Below are positions 25,454 through 33,833 of a DNA stretch of 64,000 nt, piece by piece. Below the pieces are notes generated by a model. It was not told the origin of the DNA. It made no database searches and worked only from the letters and a program-made list of their open reading frames with translations. The stretch comes from CAWACP01 sp963780655. Lineage in GTDB: Bacteria; Acidobacteriota; Terriglobia; Bryobacterales; Bryobacteraceae. The stretch spans positions 620,001 through 684,000 of the forward strand of contig CAWACP010000003.1 of assembly GCA_963780655.1 (NCBI GenBank), in the 5' to 3' direction. The number at the start of each line of letters is the position of its first letter. Positions within the stretch are counted from its first letter, which is position 1. Position numbers and translations under genes: made by a program.

Positions 25454-26218
25454 CTACGACCTCCACCGCAACGATTCCATCGACCGCGACGTCAGGAACA
25501 GCCCGAAGAAGATGAGCGAGACGTAGTAAATCGCGTCTTTGGTATCGAGCACGCCCTTGGCGAACGATTCAAAATGCTTGATCACGGACATATACGACAA
25601 TGCCTGCGCCCAGCCTGCGGTGTTGAAGCTGACCCAGTCCACAATCCACAGCAGCAGGCATACGCCGAACGTCGCCGCTCCGGCGATGATCTGGTTCTTC
25701 GTGGTGGTGGAAATGAACGTACCCACCGCGAGCAGGCCGCCCGCTTGCAGCAGCAGGCCCAGATAACCGATGGCCAGCGGCTTCCAGTCGGGATTGCCGT
25801 AGCGGAACAGGAACGCGAAGTTCACCGCGGTGAAGAGCATCATGACGGCGTACAGCGCAAGCGCGGCCAGCCACTTGCCGAGGATGATTTCGATGTCGCG
25901 AATGGGCGACGTTGCGAGCAGCTCAATGGTGCCCATCCTCTTCTCTTCAGCGAACAGCCGCATGGTAATCATGGGGATGAAGAAGAGGCCAATCACGCTC
26001 ACGTTGGAGAGCAGCGGCCGGATCACCTGCTCATTGATGTTCACCGGGAACGACTGGCCGCTCATCTGCATCTCCAGCGTGGTGTTCTGGAAGAAGCTGA
26101 CGATGCTCCAGAAGAAGAACCCGAAGATGATGGCGAACATGGTGAGCAGCAGGTACGCGACGGGCGAAGCGAAATAGCTTCTCCATTCCTTGCGGAAGAT
26201 GATCAGTACGTTTCTCAT
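25454..26218 (-). CDS. ABC-2 type permease (GldF-like)
   Basis: 254 aa with six predicted membrane helices. MRNVLIIFRKEWRSYFASPV is a typical ABC-2 permease start; RLFAEEKRMGTIELLATSPI is the conserved coupling region. The start overlaps the stop of the ATPase gene (ATGA), which supports a single complex with the ATPase and GldG-like protein. Confidence 0.88.
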   Translation of the reverse strand: MRNVLIIFRKEWRSYFASPVAYLLLTMFAIIFGFFFWSIVSFFQNTTLEMQMSGQSFPVNINEQVIRPLLSNVSVIGLFFIPMITMRLFAEEKRMGTIELLATSPIRDIEIILGKWLAALALYAVMMLFTAVNFAFLFRYGNPDWKPLAIGYLGLLLQAGGLLAVGTFISTTTKNQIIAGAATFGVCLLLWIVDWVSFNTAGWAQALSYMSVIKHFESFAKGVLDTKDAIYYVSLIFFGLFLTSRSMESLRWRS

Positions 26219-27201
26219 TTGCCCACCTCCGAGGTGACGGCCGCCATGTCGCCGGCGTCGGCGCCGGTAAGTTCGAGGAAGACTTCTTCCAGCGTCATGG
26301 CGGCGGAACGCAGCTCGTTCAGGTTCCAGCCGGCTTCCACCACGGCGCGCGCCAGATCGGCGCGAATCGGGCGGTCTTTCAGGCTTTCAACTTCGAACAC
26401 CGATTCGTTGTTGCGGTGATCGCGCAGCAGGACGCGGCTGACGCCCGCCACCTGTTCCAGCCTTTGCTGGATTGCAGCCGCTTCCAGCGCGCCATCACGG
26501 CCCGCCACGGCCAGCACCACCGCTTCGGCGCCCCGCGCCCGGTTGCGCAGGTTCTCTACCGAGTCCGTCGCCACCAGTTTGCCTTTGTTGATGATGATGA
26601 CCTGCTCGCAGGTCTGCTCGACCTCGGGCAGGATGTGGGTGCTGAGAATAATGGTGTGCTCGCCGGCGAGGCCGCGGATCAGCTCGCGAGTCTCATTGAT
26701 CTGTTTCGGGTCGAGCCCCGCGGTCGGCTCGTCGAGGATGAGCACGTCGGGGTTGTGAATAATGGCCTGGGCCAGTCCGACCCTCTGGCGGTAGCCTTTC
26801 GATAGCTTACCGATGAGCTTCTTTTTCACGTCGGCGATGGCGCAGCGCCCGGCCACCTCATCGACGCGGCGGCTCAGATCCGCGCCGGAAAGCCCTTTCA
26901 GGCTTCCCACGAAGGCAAGATACTCGCTCACCTCCATTTCGGGATAAACCGGCGGCGATTCCGGCAAATATCCGATACGCCTTTTCACTTCGAGCGGCTG
27001 CTCGAGAACGTCGTAGCCGGCCACGATCGCCGTGCCCGCCGTGGGCGGCAGAAAGCAGGTGAGCACCCGCATGGTTGTCGTCTTTCCCGCGCCGTTGGGG
27101 CCGAGAAAGCCGACGATCTGCCCTTTCTGCACCTCAAAGGAAATATTGTCGACGGCGACGTTACGCGCGTATCGCTTGGTGAGCCCGTTAACCGTAATCA
27201 T
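26215..27201 (-). CDS. ABC transporter ATP-binding protein (GldA-like)
   Basis: 328 aa. Walker A FLGPNGAGKTTTMRVL, signature LSKGYRQRVGLAQAIIHNPD, Walker B LILDEPTAGLDP and the switch His in IILSTHILPEVEQ are all intact. The C-terminal extension of about 100 aa (VAGVSRVLLRDHRNNESVFE) is a DUF4162-like domain common in ABC-2 ATPases. It is the first gene of the operon ATPase-permease-GldG-DUF4340. The substrate is unknown. Confidence 0.92.
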   Translation of the reverse strand: MITVNGLTKRYARNVAVDNISFEVQKGQIVGFLGPNGAGKTTTMRVLTCFLPPTAGTAIVAGYDVLEQPLEVKRRIGYLPESPPVYPEMEVSEYLAFVGSLKGLSGADLSRRVDEVAGRCAIADVKKKLIGKLSKGYRQRVGLAQAIIHNPDVLILDEPTAGLDPKQINETRELIRGLAGEHTIILSTHILPEVEQTCEQVIIINKGKLVATDSVENLRNRARGAEAVVLAVAGRDGALEAAAIQQRLEQVAGVSRVLLRDHRNNESVFEVESLKDRPIRADLARAVVEAGWNLNELRSAAMTLEEVFLELTGADAGDMAAVTSEVGK

Positions 27202-27225
27202 AGTTGGAACTTTGTCATGGACAAT

Positions 27226-27247
27226 GCAGGCTGAAAGCCTGCTCTAC
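27226..27247. repeat. GCAGGC-type hairpin (family B), single unit
   Basis: GCAGGCTGAAAGCCTGCTC followed by TAC lies in the 72-bp gap between fabI and the ABC ATPase gene on the same strand. Confidence 0.7.
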
Positions 27248-27273
27248 AAATACTTCAAATCGACAACCGTGAA

Positions 27274-28056
27274 TCAGCCTTCGCTGGCGGCCAAACCCAC
27301 GATCTGGAAACCTGCATCCACGTAGAGAACATTGCCGGTCACGCCACGACCGAGGTCGCTGGCAAGAAAAACAGCAGCGTCAGCCACTTCCGCGGGATCG
27401 GTATTGCGGCGAAGCGGCGCGATTTCGGCCACCTCGAGCATTTTCGAGAAACCCTTGACCCCGCGCGCGGAAGCTGTTTTCACCGGACCGGCCGAGATCG
27501 CGTTCACTCTGATGTTGGACGGACCAAGATCGTTCGCCAGGTACCGGACAATCGCTTCCAGCGCCGCCTTGGCCACTCCCATTACATTGTAGTTCTGCAC
27601 CACCCGAACTGCACCAAGGTAGGTAAGCGTCATGATAGCGCCGCCGCCGTCCATCAGCGGCGTGATCGCCCGCGCGACGGCCACCAGCGAGTAGGCGCTC
27701 ACGTCCTGAGCAAGCCCGTATCCCGCGCGCGACGTCTCGATGAATGGCCGGCTGAGGTCTTCGCGGTTCGCAAAAGCGATGCTGTGGACCAGCGTGGAGA
27801 TCTTCACGCTGCCCGCCCGCAGGGAATCCGCGAGCGCGGCGATCTCCTCATCCTTTGAGACGTCGCAGGCGACGATTCGTGAGGCTCCCAGCTCATTACC
27901 GAGGTCTTCCACGGTGAGCCGCTGGCGCTCCGCCTGATAAGTAAGGATGATGTTCGCGCCCTCACGCCGGAATGCCTGTGCGATTGCGAACGCGAGACTC
28001 CACCTGTTGGCGACGCCGAGAATCAGCGCCGTCTTCCCCTCAAGCAAACCTGGCAT
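27274..28056 (-). CDS. fabI: Enoyl-[acyl-carrier-protein] reductase (NADH)
   Basis: 260 aa from the ATG at 28056 (MPGLLEGKTALILGVANRWS). GVANRWSLAFAIAQAF is the FabI nucleotide-binding motif, LVHSIAFANREDL and LTYLGAVRVVQNYNVMGVAK carry the catalytic Tyr...Lys of FabI, and IRVNAISAGPVKTASARG is the substrate loop. It performs the last reduction of each fatty acid elongation cycle. The frame is open further upstream to 28410 but that part has no family character. Confidence 0.95.
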   Translation of the reverse strand: MPGLLEGKTALILGVANRWSLAFAIAQAFRREGANIILTYQAERQRLTVEDLGNELGASRIVACDVSKDEEIAALADSLRAGSVKISTLVHSIAFANREDLSRPFIETSRAGYGLAQDVSAYSLVAVARAITPLMDGGGAIMTLTYLGAVRVVQNYNVMGVAKAALEAIVRYLANDLGPSNIRVNAISAGPVKTASARGVKGFSKMLEVAEIAPLRRNTDPAEVADAAVFLASDLGRGVTGNVLYVDAGFQIVGLAASEG

Positions 28057-28135
28057 GAAAGGGATATTGTAGCGTTGACCGCGGGCGCTGCGCAGGAACC
28101 GAGATGCGCTAAACTGGCGAGGGTTCCTGAACCCT

Positions 28136-28582
28136 ATGGGAACGAATTCACCAGCACGTCTCGACATCCTCATCGTGGAGAACGATCCGGCCACGGCGCG
28201 TCTGACCAAAGAAGCGTTCCGGGAGGCCGGCCTGATGGACTCCGTCGTTTCGGTGCCCGACGGCGACGTCGCTCTGGCGTATCTTCGACGCGAAGAGCCA
28301 TACTCCGGCCAGCCGCGGCCCGATCTCGTCTTCCTGGACCTCCATCTGCCGAAGAAGTCCGGACTCGAGGTTCTCGCGGAGATGAAATCGAATCCGGCGC
28401 TGAAGGTCACGCCGGTGGTGGTGGTGTCGGGATCGGCGAATCCGAAGGAGATCAGGGAAGCCTACGAGTTGCATGCGAGTTGCTACGTGCGCAAGCCCGA
28501 CGACCTCGGCCAGTTCATCGCGTTCGCAAGGAGCTGTTACGATTTCTGGGGCGCGGCCGTGGTGTTCCCGCCGAAGGAATGA
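28136..28582 (+). CDS. Single-domain response regulator (Rcp1-like)
   Basis: 148 aa, receiver domain only. LDILIVENDPATARLTKEAF has the acidic pair, LVFLDLHLPKKSGLEVLAEM the phospho-acceptor Asp, VVVVSGSANPKEI the Ser/Thr and CYVRKPDDLGQF the Lys. The long loop between beta4 and alpha4 and the EEPYSGQPRPD insert are typical of phytochrome-associated Rcp1 regulators. No output domain. No kinase is adjacent; the CHASE3 kinase at 19200 is of the type that often pairs with such regulators, but that is a guess. Confidence 0.9.
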   Translation: MGTNSPARLDILIVENDPATARLTKEAFREAGLMDSVVSVPDGDVALAYLRREEPYSGQPRPDLVFLDLHLPKKSGLEVLAEMKSNPALKVTPVVVVSGSANPKEIREAYELHASCYVRKPDDLGQFIAFARSCYDFWGAAVVFPPKE

Positions 28583-28618
28583 AGTGCGCCGCAACAGTCG
28601 CCGGCTCGGTAGCGCGTT

Positions 28619-28626
28619 GTATATAC
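28619..28626. promoter_or_regulatory. Candidate operator/promoter of the brnTA-like pair
   Basis: The perfect palindrome GTATATAC lies 20 bp before the toxin start at 28646 and overlaps a TATA-like -10. Toxin-antitoxin operons of this type are autoregulated by the antitoxin through such palindromes. Position and symmetry are the only evidence. Confidence 0.35.
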
Positions 28627-28645
28627 ATCGTGGTACGCTGGCCAT

Positions 28646-28915
28646 GTGGTCGTCTCGGGTTTCGAGTGGGACGATGATAACGTGCTCCATATCGAGCGGC
28701 ATCATTTCACGCCGGAAGAAGTAGAAGAGGTTTTTGCCGGCGAGCATCAGATCCGGCGCGCTCGCGAGGGCCGGTATGTGGCTCTCGGAGAAACACTCGA
28801 CGGAAGACTTGCGTTTATCGTTTTCCGACGACTCACCGGCGGCGTTGTCAGGGTTATCACTGCCCGTGATATGGATGGAAAGGAGCGGCGGCTATTTCGT
28901 CGCCAGCAGGCGTAG
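28646..28915 (+). CDS. brnT: BrnT family ribonuclease toxin
   Basis: 89 aa from GTG 28646. FEWDDDNVLHIERHHFTPEE, EVFAGEHQIRRAREGRYVAL, GETLDGRLAFIVFRRL and VRVITARDMDGKERRLFRR follow the BrnT/DUF497 pattern (W-D..N...H.......EVF, then R....G.T..GR.L.V.F, then IR.ISAR.....E). BrnT is a RelE-like-fold RNase held in check by BrnA. A CopG-type protein follows at once. Confidence 0.88.
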   Translation: MVVSGFEWDDDNVLHIERHHFTPEEVEEVFAGEHQIRRAREGRYVALGETLDGRLAFIVFRRLTGGVVRVITARDMDGKERRLFRRQQA

Positions 28916-28918
28916 TTA

Positions 28919-29248
28919 ATGAAAAAGAAACTCCCCTCCGCGGCCGCGCCTCTACCGAAGTTCTCCTCGGATGAGGAAGCGGCGGATTATTTCGAAACAC
29001 ACTCGGTTGCGGACATCTGGAGCGGGCTGCCGGCCGTGAATCCGGCAAAGCCGTCCAGAGCCCTTGCGAAATCGATTCGCGAACGGCATGCCGCGGCAAA
29101 ATCGCCGATTTCCATTCGGCTGGGCGCCGACCAGATCGACGCGGCGAAAAGAATCGCGGCCGCGAAGTCAGTCGGCTATCAGACGCAGCTGCGAATCTGG
29201 ATTGCCGAAGGCATCCGGCGTGAGGGCAGAAGGACTCAGGCGGGCTGA
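28919..29248 (+). CDS. brnA: BrnA-like antitoxin
   Basis: 109 aa starting 4 nt after the toxin stop. PLPKFSSDEEAADYFETHSV is a segment common in CopG/BrnA-type antitoxins. SPISIRLGADQIDAAKRIAA and VGYQTQLRIWIAEGIRRE form a ribbon-helix-helix-like DNA-binding end. It is expected to neutralise the BrnT-like protein and repress the operon. Confidence 0.8.
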   Translation: MKKKLPSAAAPLPKFSSDEEAADYFETHSVADIWSGLPAVNPAKPSRALAKSIRERHAAAKSPISIRLGADQIDAAKRIAAAKSVGYQTQLRIWIAEGIRREGRRTQAG

Positions 29249-29289
29249 GGTCGGGCTGTTTCAGTTCGTCTGGCCCAGGGTCTGAGGCT

Positions 29290-29455
29290 CATGCCGCTAT
29301 TGCGATTCGCTGAGTGCCAACAAACTCGAGCGTTTAATCGGGGGTCGCCGGCAACCTTGAGATACAGTTCGACGGCTTCGCGTATTCGCTCGGCGATTCT
29401 CATCGAGGGATCTCGCCTGTGTGTGACAGCCAGGAATCTGTGGGACGGACATCTT
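29290..29455 (-). pseudogene. HicB-like antitoxin remnant (frameshifted, truncated)
   Basis: On the minus strand one frame reads MSVPQIPGCHTQARSLDE, then a shift near 29390 leads to RIAERIREAVELYLK. Joined, it matches the HicB core (VSVPQLPGCHTQG.SLDEA..NIREAIELYLE). The N-terminal strand of HicB and the HTH/RHH tail are missing, and no HicA is visible. It begins right after the stop of the TonB-domain gene, so it looks like a fossil antitoxin. Confidence 0.5.
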
Positions 29456-29462
29456 GGCGCAG

Positions 29463-30797
29463 CTACCGTTCGAAGGGCACTTCAACTTCGGTGAATACCT
29501 TCACAGGATGGCCGTTGAACAGCCCCGGATCGAATTTCCATTGCCGAACGGCTCTGACCGCAGCACTGATAATCCGGCTGTCGTCGCGCAAGCCGCTCTT
29601 CGGCCACGCAAGAAGACTGATTGCGCCAACGCTGCCGTCTTCGTTCACGGTTATTCGCAGGCGGACGGTTCCAGGGCTCTCGCTGTCCCCTGGGACAACA
29701 GGCAATCGTGGACGTACGATCGCTTGACGCACCGGTCTGGTGATTCCGGGACCGTTCGCGTCGTAGACGGAATAGCCCTGCGGTTCAGCGAAACCGGGCC
29801 TGTCTCCTGAAATGGAATCCAGGCGGAATCCCTCCCGGCTGGCGACGAGCGTCGCATAAGCCTTCTCGGTCTCATTCCGAAATGGCTCGCAGTCCACCAC
29901 GCTCACCAGTTGTTTCGCGCCAGCCTTGATGCGGTGCGTGATATCGTTCTCGCCCAGCCCGCAGGACCAGTTGCCGGCGAGGAAGCGCCGCCGCCAGCCG
30001 CGCATTTCCTCACTCTCGGTTCTCGGCGCGGACCGCGTTTTCAGCCATTTCCCGATCAAGTTGTACGGATCGGTTCCAGTCTCGCTGACGAGCGTGGCGC
30101 GGTCAGGCGCCACTGCGTAGTCCAGATAATGCACGCCGCGCCAGCCGGGGGTCTTGCCGGCGCGCAGTACCTTCAAGCGCAGCGTCTGCCAGACAGATGC
30201 CACCGACGGTGTGACTTCGGCAGTGACCAGCCACGGTTCTGTCCCGGGCGGCGCCGGCGATACGTAGTAACGCATCCATCCCTGAGCCTCGCTGATGCTG
30301 GTGTAGCCGTTCGATTCGGATGTCAGGACGTGCTTCCATGCGCCGCCTCGAAGCTCGAAAACGTAAAGTGAGACATCTGTACCGTACGGGATCGAGAGGC
30401 TCGTGGTTGCCACCAGCCAGGATGGATGCTCAGGCGGTCGACGGAGGTCGATCGCTTCGATCGCTCCATAGCCGCCCTGAACGCCTACCGGAACGCCTTC
30501 GTCTTCCAATCGCGCGGCGACCTCCTTCGAGAGAACCGTGGGGTCCTTCGCGGCAGCGCCCGGCGCCTCGGCAACCTGAACGATGACATCGAGTACCTGG
30601 TGCTTGAACTCGGTGAGAACCCGGGGTATCGGATCCGGGACATCGGAATGAACTTCGGACGGATCTCCGTGCAGCGTTTCGGCGTTCAGATGGCGCAGCT
30701 CGACGAAGAGATCGTAAGCGCTACGCTCGGTCGATGCGGCGCCGCCAGAGCGCCCGATCATGACCGCAACAGCAATCTGGATCAGGGCCGCTCTCAC
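29463..30797 (-). CDS. Secreted TonB C-terminal domain protein
   Basis: 444 aa from GTG 30797 with a signal peptide (VRAALIQIAVAVMIGRSGG). The middle is unrecognised (about 30-330). The C-terminus, PGTVRLRITVNEDGSVGAIS and AVRAVRQWKFDPGLFNGHPV, is the TonB_C fold (G.V.l.f.v..dG.v......s.......A...w.f.P....G.pv). It lacks the N-terminal TonB membrane anchor, so it is a secreted TonB-like protein, a type common in Acidobacteria. The start lies 5 bp after the guaB stop; the frame is open farther upstream inside guaB, but that part is guaB in another frame. Confidence 0.7.
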   Translation of the reverse strand: MRAALIQIAVAVMIGRSGGAASTERSAYDLFVELRHLNAETLHGDPSEVHSDVPDPIPRVLTEFKHQVLDVIVQVAEAPGAAAKDPTVLSKEVAARLEDEGVPVGVQGGYGAIEAIDLRRPPEHPSWLVATTSLSIPYGTDVSLYVFELRGGAWKHVLTSESNGYTSISEAQGWMRYYVSPAPPGTEPWLVTAEVTPSVASVWQTLRLKVLRAGKTPGWRGVHYLDYAVAPDRATLVSETGTDPYNLIGKWLKTRSAPRTESEEMRGWRRRFLAGNWSCGLGENDITHRIKAGAKQLVSVVDCEPFRNETEKAYATLVASREGFRLDSISGDRPGFAEPQGYSVYDANGPGITRPVRQAIVRPRLPVVPGDSESPGTVRLRITVNEDGSVGAISLLAWPKSGLRDDSRIISAAVRAVRQWKFDPGLFNGHPVKVFTEVEVPFER

Positions 30798-30802
30798 GTT
30801 GC

Positions 30803-32257
30803 CTACTCCAGCCTGTAGTTCGGCGCCTCGCGCGTAATGATCACATCGTGAACGTGGCTCTCGCGCAGGCCGGCGGCCGTCACCCGCAGGAATTGCGCGT
30901 TGTCCTGCATCTCGCGAATGTTGCGCACGCCGCAGTAACCCATGCCGGCGCGAAGTCCGCCCACCAGCTGATAAACCATGTCGGCCAGTACGCCCTTGTA
31001 CGGCACGCGTCCCTCGATGCCTTCGGGCACCAGCTTGCCGCTGGCATCCTGCGCGTAACGGTCGGACGAGCCCTGCGACATGGCGCCCATGGAACCCATG
31101 CCGCGATAGCTCTTGAACGTGCGGCCCTGGTACAGAATGGTTTCGCCGGGGCTCTCTTCGGTGCCCGCGAACAGGCTGCCGATCATGACGCTGTCGGCGC
31201 CCGCGGCGATCGCCTTCGAAACGTCGCCTGAAAACTTGATGCCGCCGTCGGCGATGAGCGGCACCGTAGCTTCCCGAGTGGCTCGCGAGCATTCCGCGAT
31301 GGCGGTCACCTGCGGCACGCCGGCGCCGCTGACCACGCGCGTGGTGCAGATGGATCCCGGTCCGATGCCGACTTTGATGCCGTCGGCGCCGAGCCGAATC
31401 AGGTCGCGCGCGCCTTCGTAGGTGGCGACGTTGCCGGCAATGATATCGACGTCGGGCAGCTTCGTGCGCAGCGCGCGGACCGCGTCCATCACCCGCTGGC
31501 TGTGGCCGTGCGCGGAATCCACGCAGAGCACGTCCACCTTGCGCGCCACCAGCTCCTGCGCTCGCTCGAGGTAATCACCCGAGGAGCCGAGCGCGGCGCC
31601 TACGCGGAGACGGCCCTGCGCATCCTTCGCGGCATTCGGATACTTCAACTTTTTCTGAATATCCTTGACCGTGATAAGGCCCTTCAGGTAGTACTTGTCG
31701 TCCACCACCAGCAGCTTCTCCACGCGATGCGTGTGCAGAATGCTCTCGGCCTCTTCGAGCGTGGTGCCGACCGGAACCGTGATGAGATGCTCCTTCGTCA
31801 TCACGTCGGAGATGGGCAGGTCGAAGCGGGTTTCAAAGCGCAGATCGCGATTGGTGAGAATGCCGACGAGCTTGCCGTTACGGGTGACCGGGATGCCAGA
31901 GATGCGATAGCGCTTCATCACTTCCAGCGCCTCGGCGATCTTCTTGTCCGGGTCGATGGTGATGGGATCGACGATCATGCCGCTCTCACTGCGTTTCACA
32001 CGATCCACTTCCTCGGCCTGCCGCTCGAGGCTCATATTGCGGTGGATAATGCCGATGCCGCCCTGCTGCGCCAGCGCGATGGCGAGGTGCGACTCGGTGA
32101 CCGTATCCATGGCGGAGCTGACGATCGGGATATTCAGTCCGATCCTGCGCGTCAGGCAGGTTCGCGTATCGACGTTCAGGGGCAGGACGTCGCTGTGCGC
32201 CGGTAAGAGCAGGACGTCGTCGAAAGTAAGGCCCTCGGGAATGCTGTCAGGAATCAT
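30803..32257 (-). CDS. guaB: Inosine-5'-monophosphate dehydrogenase
   Basis: 484 aa. FDDVLLLPAHSDVLPLNVDT opens the TIM barrel, two CBS domains sit at about 95-205 (YRISGIPVTRNGKLVGILTN), and the catalytic Cys is in GPGSICTTRVVSGAGVPQ. IADGGIKFSGDVSKAIAAGA and YRGMGSMGAM complete the signature. It oxidises IMP to XMP, the committed step to GMP. The length is normal. Confidence 0.97.
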   Translation of the reverse strand: MIPDSIPEGLTFDDVLLLPAHSDVLPLNVDTRTCLTRRIGLNIPIVSSAMDTVTESHLAIALAQQGGIGIIHRNMSLERQAEEVDRVKRSESGMIVDPITIDPDKKIAEALEVMKRYRISGIPVTRNGKLVGILTNRDLRFETRFDLPISDVMTKEHLITVPVGTTLEEAESILHTHRVEKLLVVDDKYYLKGLITVKDIQKKLKYPNAAKDAQGRLRVGAALGSSGDYLERAQELVARKVDVLCVDSAHGHSQRVMDAVRALRTKLPDVDIIAGNVATYEGARDLIRLGADGIKVGIGPGSICTTRVVSGAGVPQVTAIAECSRATREATVPLIADGGIKFSGDVSKAIAAGADSVMIGSLFAGTEESPGETILYQGRTFKSYRGMGSMGAMSQGSSDRYAQDASGKLVPEGIEGRVPYKGVLADMVYQLVGGLRAGMGYCGVRNIREMQDNAQFLRVTAAGLRESHVHDVIITREAPNYRLE

Positions 32258-32309
32258 TCGGAGATAAGACCATGATAGCGTGGCAGGCCTCTGGGCCTCT
32301 ACGCGGCGC

Positions 32310-33713
32310 TCAGCTCCAGGTCAGGTTGGTGATCGAATCGCCGGGGAGGGCCAGTTCCGTCATCATGCCGGCAAGATGGACGCGCACGTTCGTCTCGGCG
32401 CCGGGATTGGTCAGCACCACGGTGCTCGCGCCGTCGGGATTCGCGAACCCAACGTGCGATACGTCCTTCGGGCCGCCGTGCGATTCGAACCGCCGGGCGC
32501 CGCGCCGGACCGAGCGCGAGTAGTGCGCGAAGGCGTGATACTGGCCGCTCTGCGTGATCTCTTTCGACTGCGAGTTGATGGTGACCAGCCCGCCGCAGGA
32601 GAACGGCCCGATGTTCGGCTTGCCTTTCTCATCAAGCGCGAGGTTCCAGCCGATGATGCAGCGCGCCCAGTTGCGCAGAATGTCCGCGTACTGCGCTGAC
32701 CACTTCGACCAGTCCGTGAGGTACTTCGGATCGGTGTAATCGGGGCCGCCCTCGGTCCAGTAGGCGTGCTTTTCCGGATGGGCTTCATGCACCCGCGTCA
32801 TCTCGCGCGCTTCACCCACGTAGCCGTGCCAGGCGACGCCATCCGTGTAGCGGCTCACGTCCGGATCGTCCAGCGTGCAGATGGCGCGGCCCCAGAGCGC
32901 GTAATTGTGGTCGAGAATCCAGATCTTCGTGTTCAGCTTGTTGCGCGCAATCGCGGGACCGAGGTGGCGGCCGACGAACTCGATCTCGTACTCCTGACCA
33001 AGCAGGCTGGCGGGCATGTTGCCGTCCTGATCGGTGTCCACCTCGTTCTGCGTCGTGACCACGTTGATCTCGACGCCCTCGGCCGCGTACGCCTGCAGGT
33101 ATTTCACGAAGTAGCGGGCGTAGGCGCCGAACCAGTGCTTGCGCATGTTCCCGCCGAGCATGGAACCGTTCGGCTTCATCCAGCCGGGCGGGCTCCATGG
33201 TGACGCGAGCAGGAACAGATCGGGGTTGATCTTCCGCGCGAGCCGCATCGACGGCAGCATGTACGCCTTGTCGTGCTCGATGGAGAAGCGCGTCATCTCG
33301 GGGTCGGGCTCGCCCTCGTCGAAGCTGTAGACGTTTCGCGAATAGTCGCTCGCGCCGATGCAGGTGCGGCACACCGTGAAGTTCATGGCCGACGGGTGGA
33401 ACATGTCATGGAGCAATTGTTCGCGCGCGCCCTGATCGAGCTGGCTGAACATGTAGCACGCGGCATCGGTGAACGCGGCCCCGAAGCCGAGGATCTCCTG
33501 ATACGTATCGGACGGATCGAGCACGATCGAGTCCGCTGCGGGCGTTCCACCGGTGCGCCATTCGATGGGAGGCTTCTCGGCATACTTCTCTGCTGAGGTG
33601 GTTCGGTGGACGGCGATGCGGCCGGAGACGGGCGCGGCCTTTGCGGCCGTCTCAGCCAGAGCCAGCGCGGCGGTAGTGGCTTTAATGAAATCGCGGCGAG
33701 TGCTTTCAGACAT
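32310..33713 (-). CDS. Tat-exported glycoside hydrolase family 30 enzyme
   Basis: 467 aa. STRRDFIKATTAALALAETA is a twin-arginine signal. DTYQEILGFGAAFTDAACYM is the standard GH30 opening, LLASPWSPPGWMKPNGSM and INVVTTQNEVD (acid/base Glu, NE) follow, and HAYWTEGGPDY supplies the nucleophile Glu. GH30 members act on glucosylceramide, beta-1,6-glucans, fucosides or xylans; the subfamily was not determined. Lying next to an epimerase, a phosphorylase and a symporter, it probably feeds sugars into that pathway. Confidence 0.88.
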   Translation of the reverse strand: MSESTRRDFIKATTAALALAETAAKAAPVSGRIAVHRTTSAEKYAEKPPIEWRTGGTPAADSIVLDPSDTYQEILGFGAAFTDAACYMFSQLDQGAREQLLHDMFHPSAMNFTVCRTCIGASDYSRNVYSFDEGEPDPEMTRFSIEHDKAYMLPSMRLARKINPDLFLLASPWSPPGWMKPNGSMLGGNMRKHWFGAYARYFVKYLQAYAAEGVEINVVTTQNEVDTDQDGNMPASLLGQEYEIEFVGRHLGPAIARNKLNTKIWILDHNYALWGRAICTLDDPDVSRYTDGVAWHGYVGEAREMTRVHEAHPEKHAYWTEGGPDYTDPKYLTDWSKWSAQYADILRNWARCIIGWNLALDEKGKPNIGPFSCGGLVTINSQSKEITQSGQYHAFAHYSRSVRRGARRFESHGGPKDVSHVGFANPDGASTVVLTNPGAETNVRVHLAGMMTELALPGDSITNLTWS

Positions 33714-33744
33714 ATGATTTTGAAGCCTTACGATATCAGATATT

Positions 33745-33833
33745 GCAGGCTAAAAGCCTGCTCTACAATCCGGTCTCAACAGTCTGCGGCAACAGCAGAG
33801 CAGGCCTTCGGCCTGCATGGAGCAGGCTTCAGC
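33745..33833. repeat. Facing pair of GCAGGC-type hairpins (family B)
   Basis: GCAGGCTAAAAGCCTGCTC at 33745 and GAGCAGGCCTTCGGCCTGCA from about 33798 face each other, followed by GGAGCAGGCTTCAGC. It lies between the GH30 and epimerase genes. Confidence 0.75.

Noticed and set aside
24050..26419. A 789-codon open frame on the plus strand
   Set aside because: It is antisense to the GldG-like, permease and DUF4340 genes, whose products have clear families. Its own product is a low-complexity Arg/His-rich shadow.
30798..31292. Upstream extension of the TonB-domain gene into guaB
   Set aside because: The extra 165 residues are guaB in another frame. GTG 30797 gives a signal peptide and directly follows the guaB stop.
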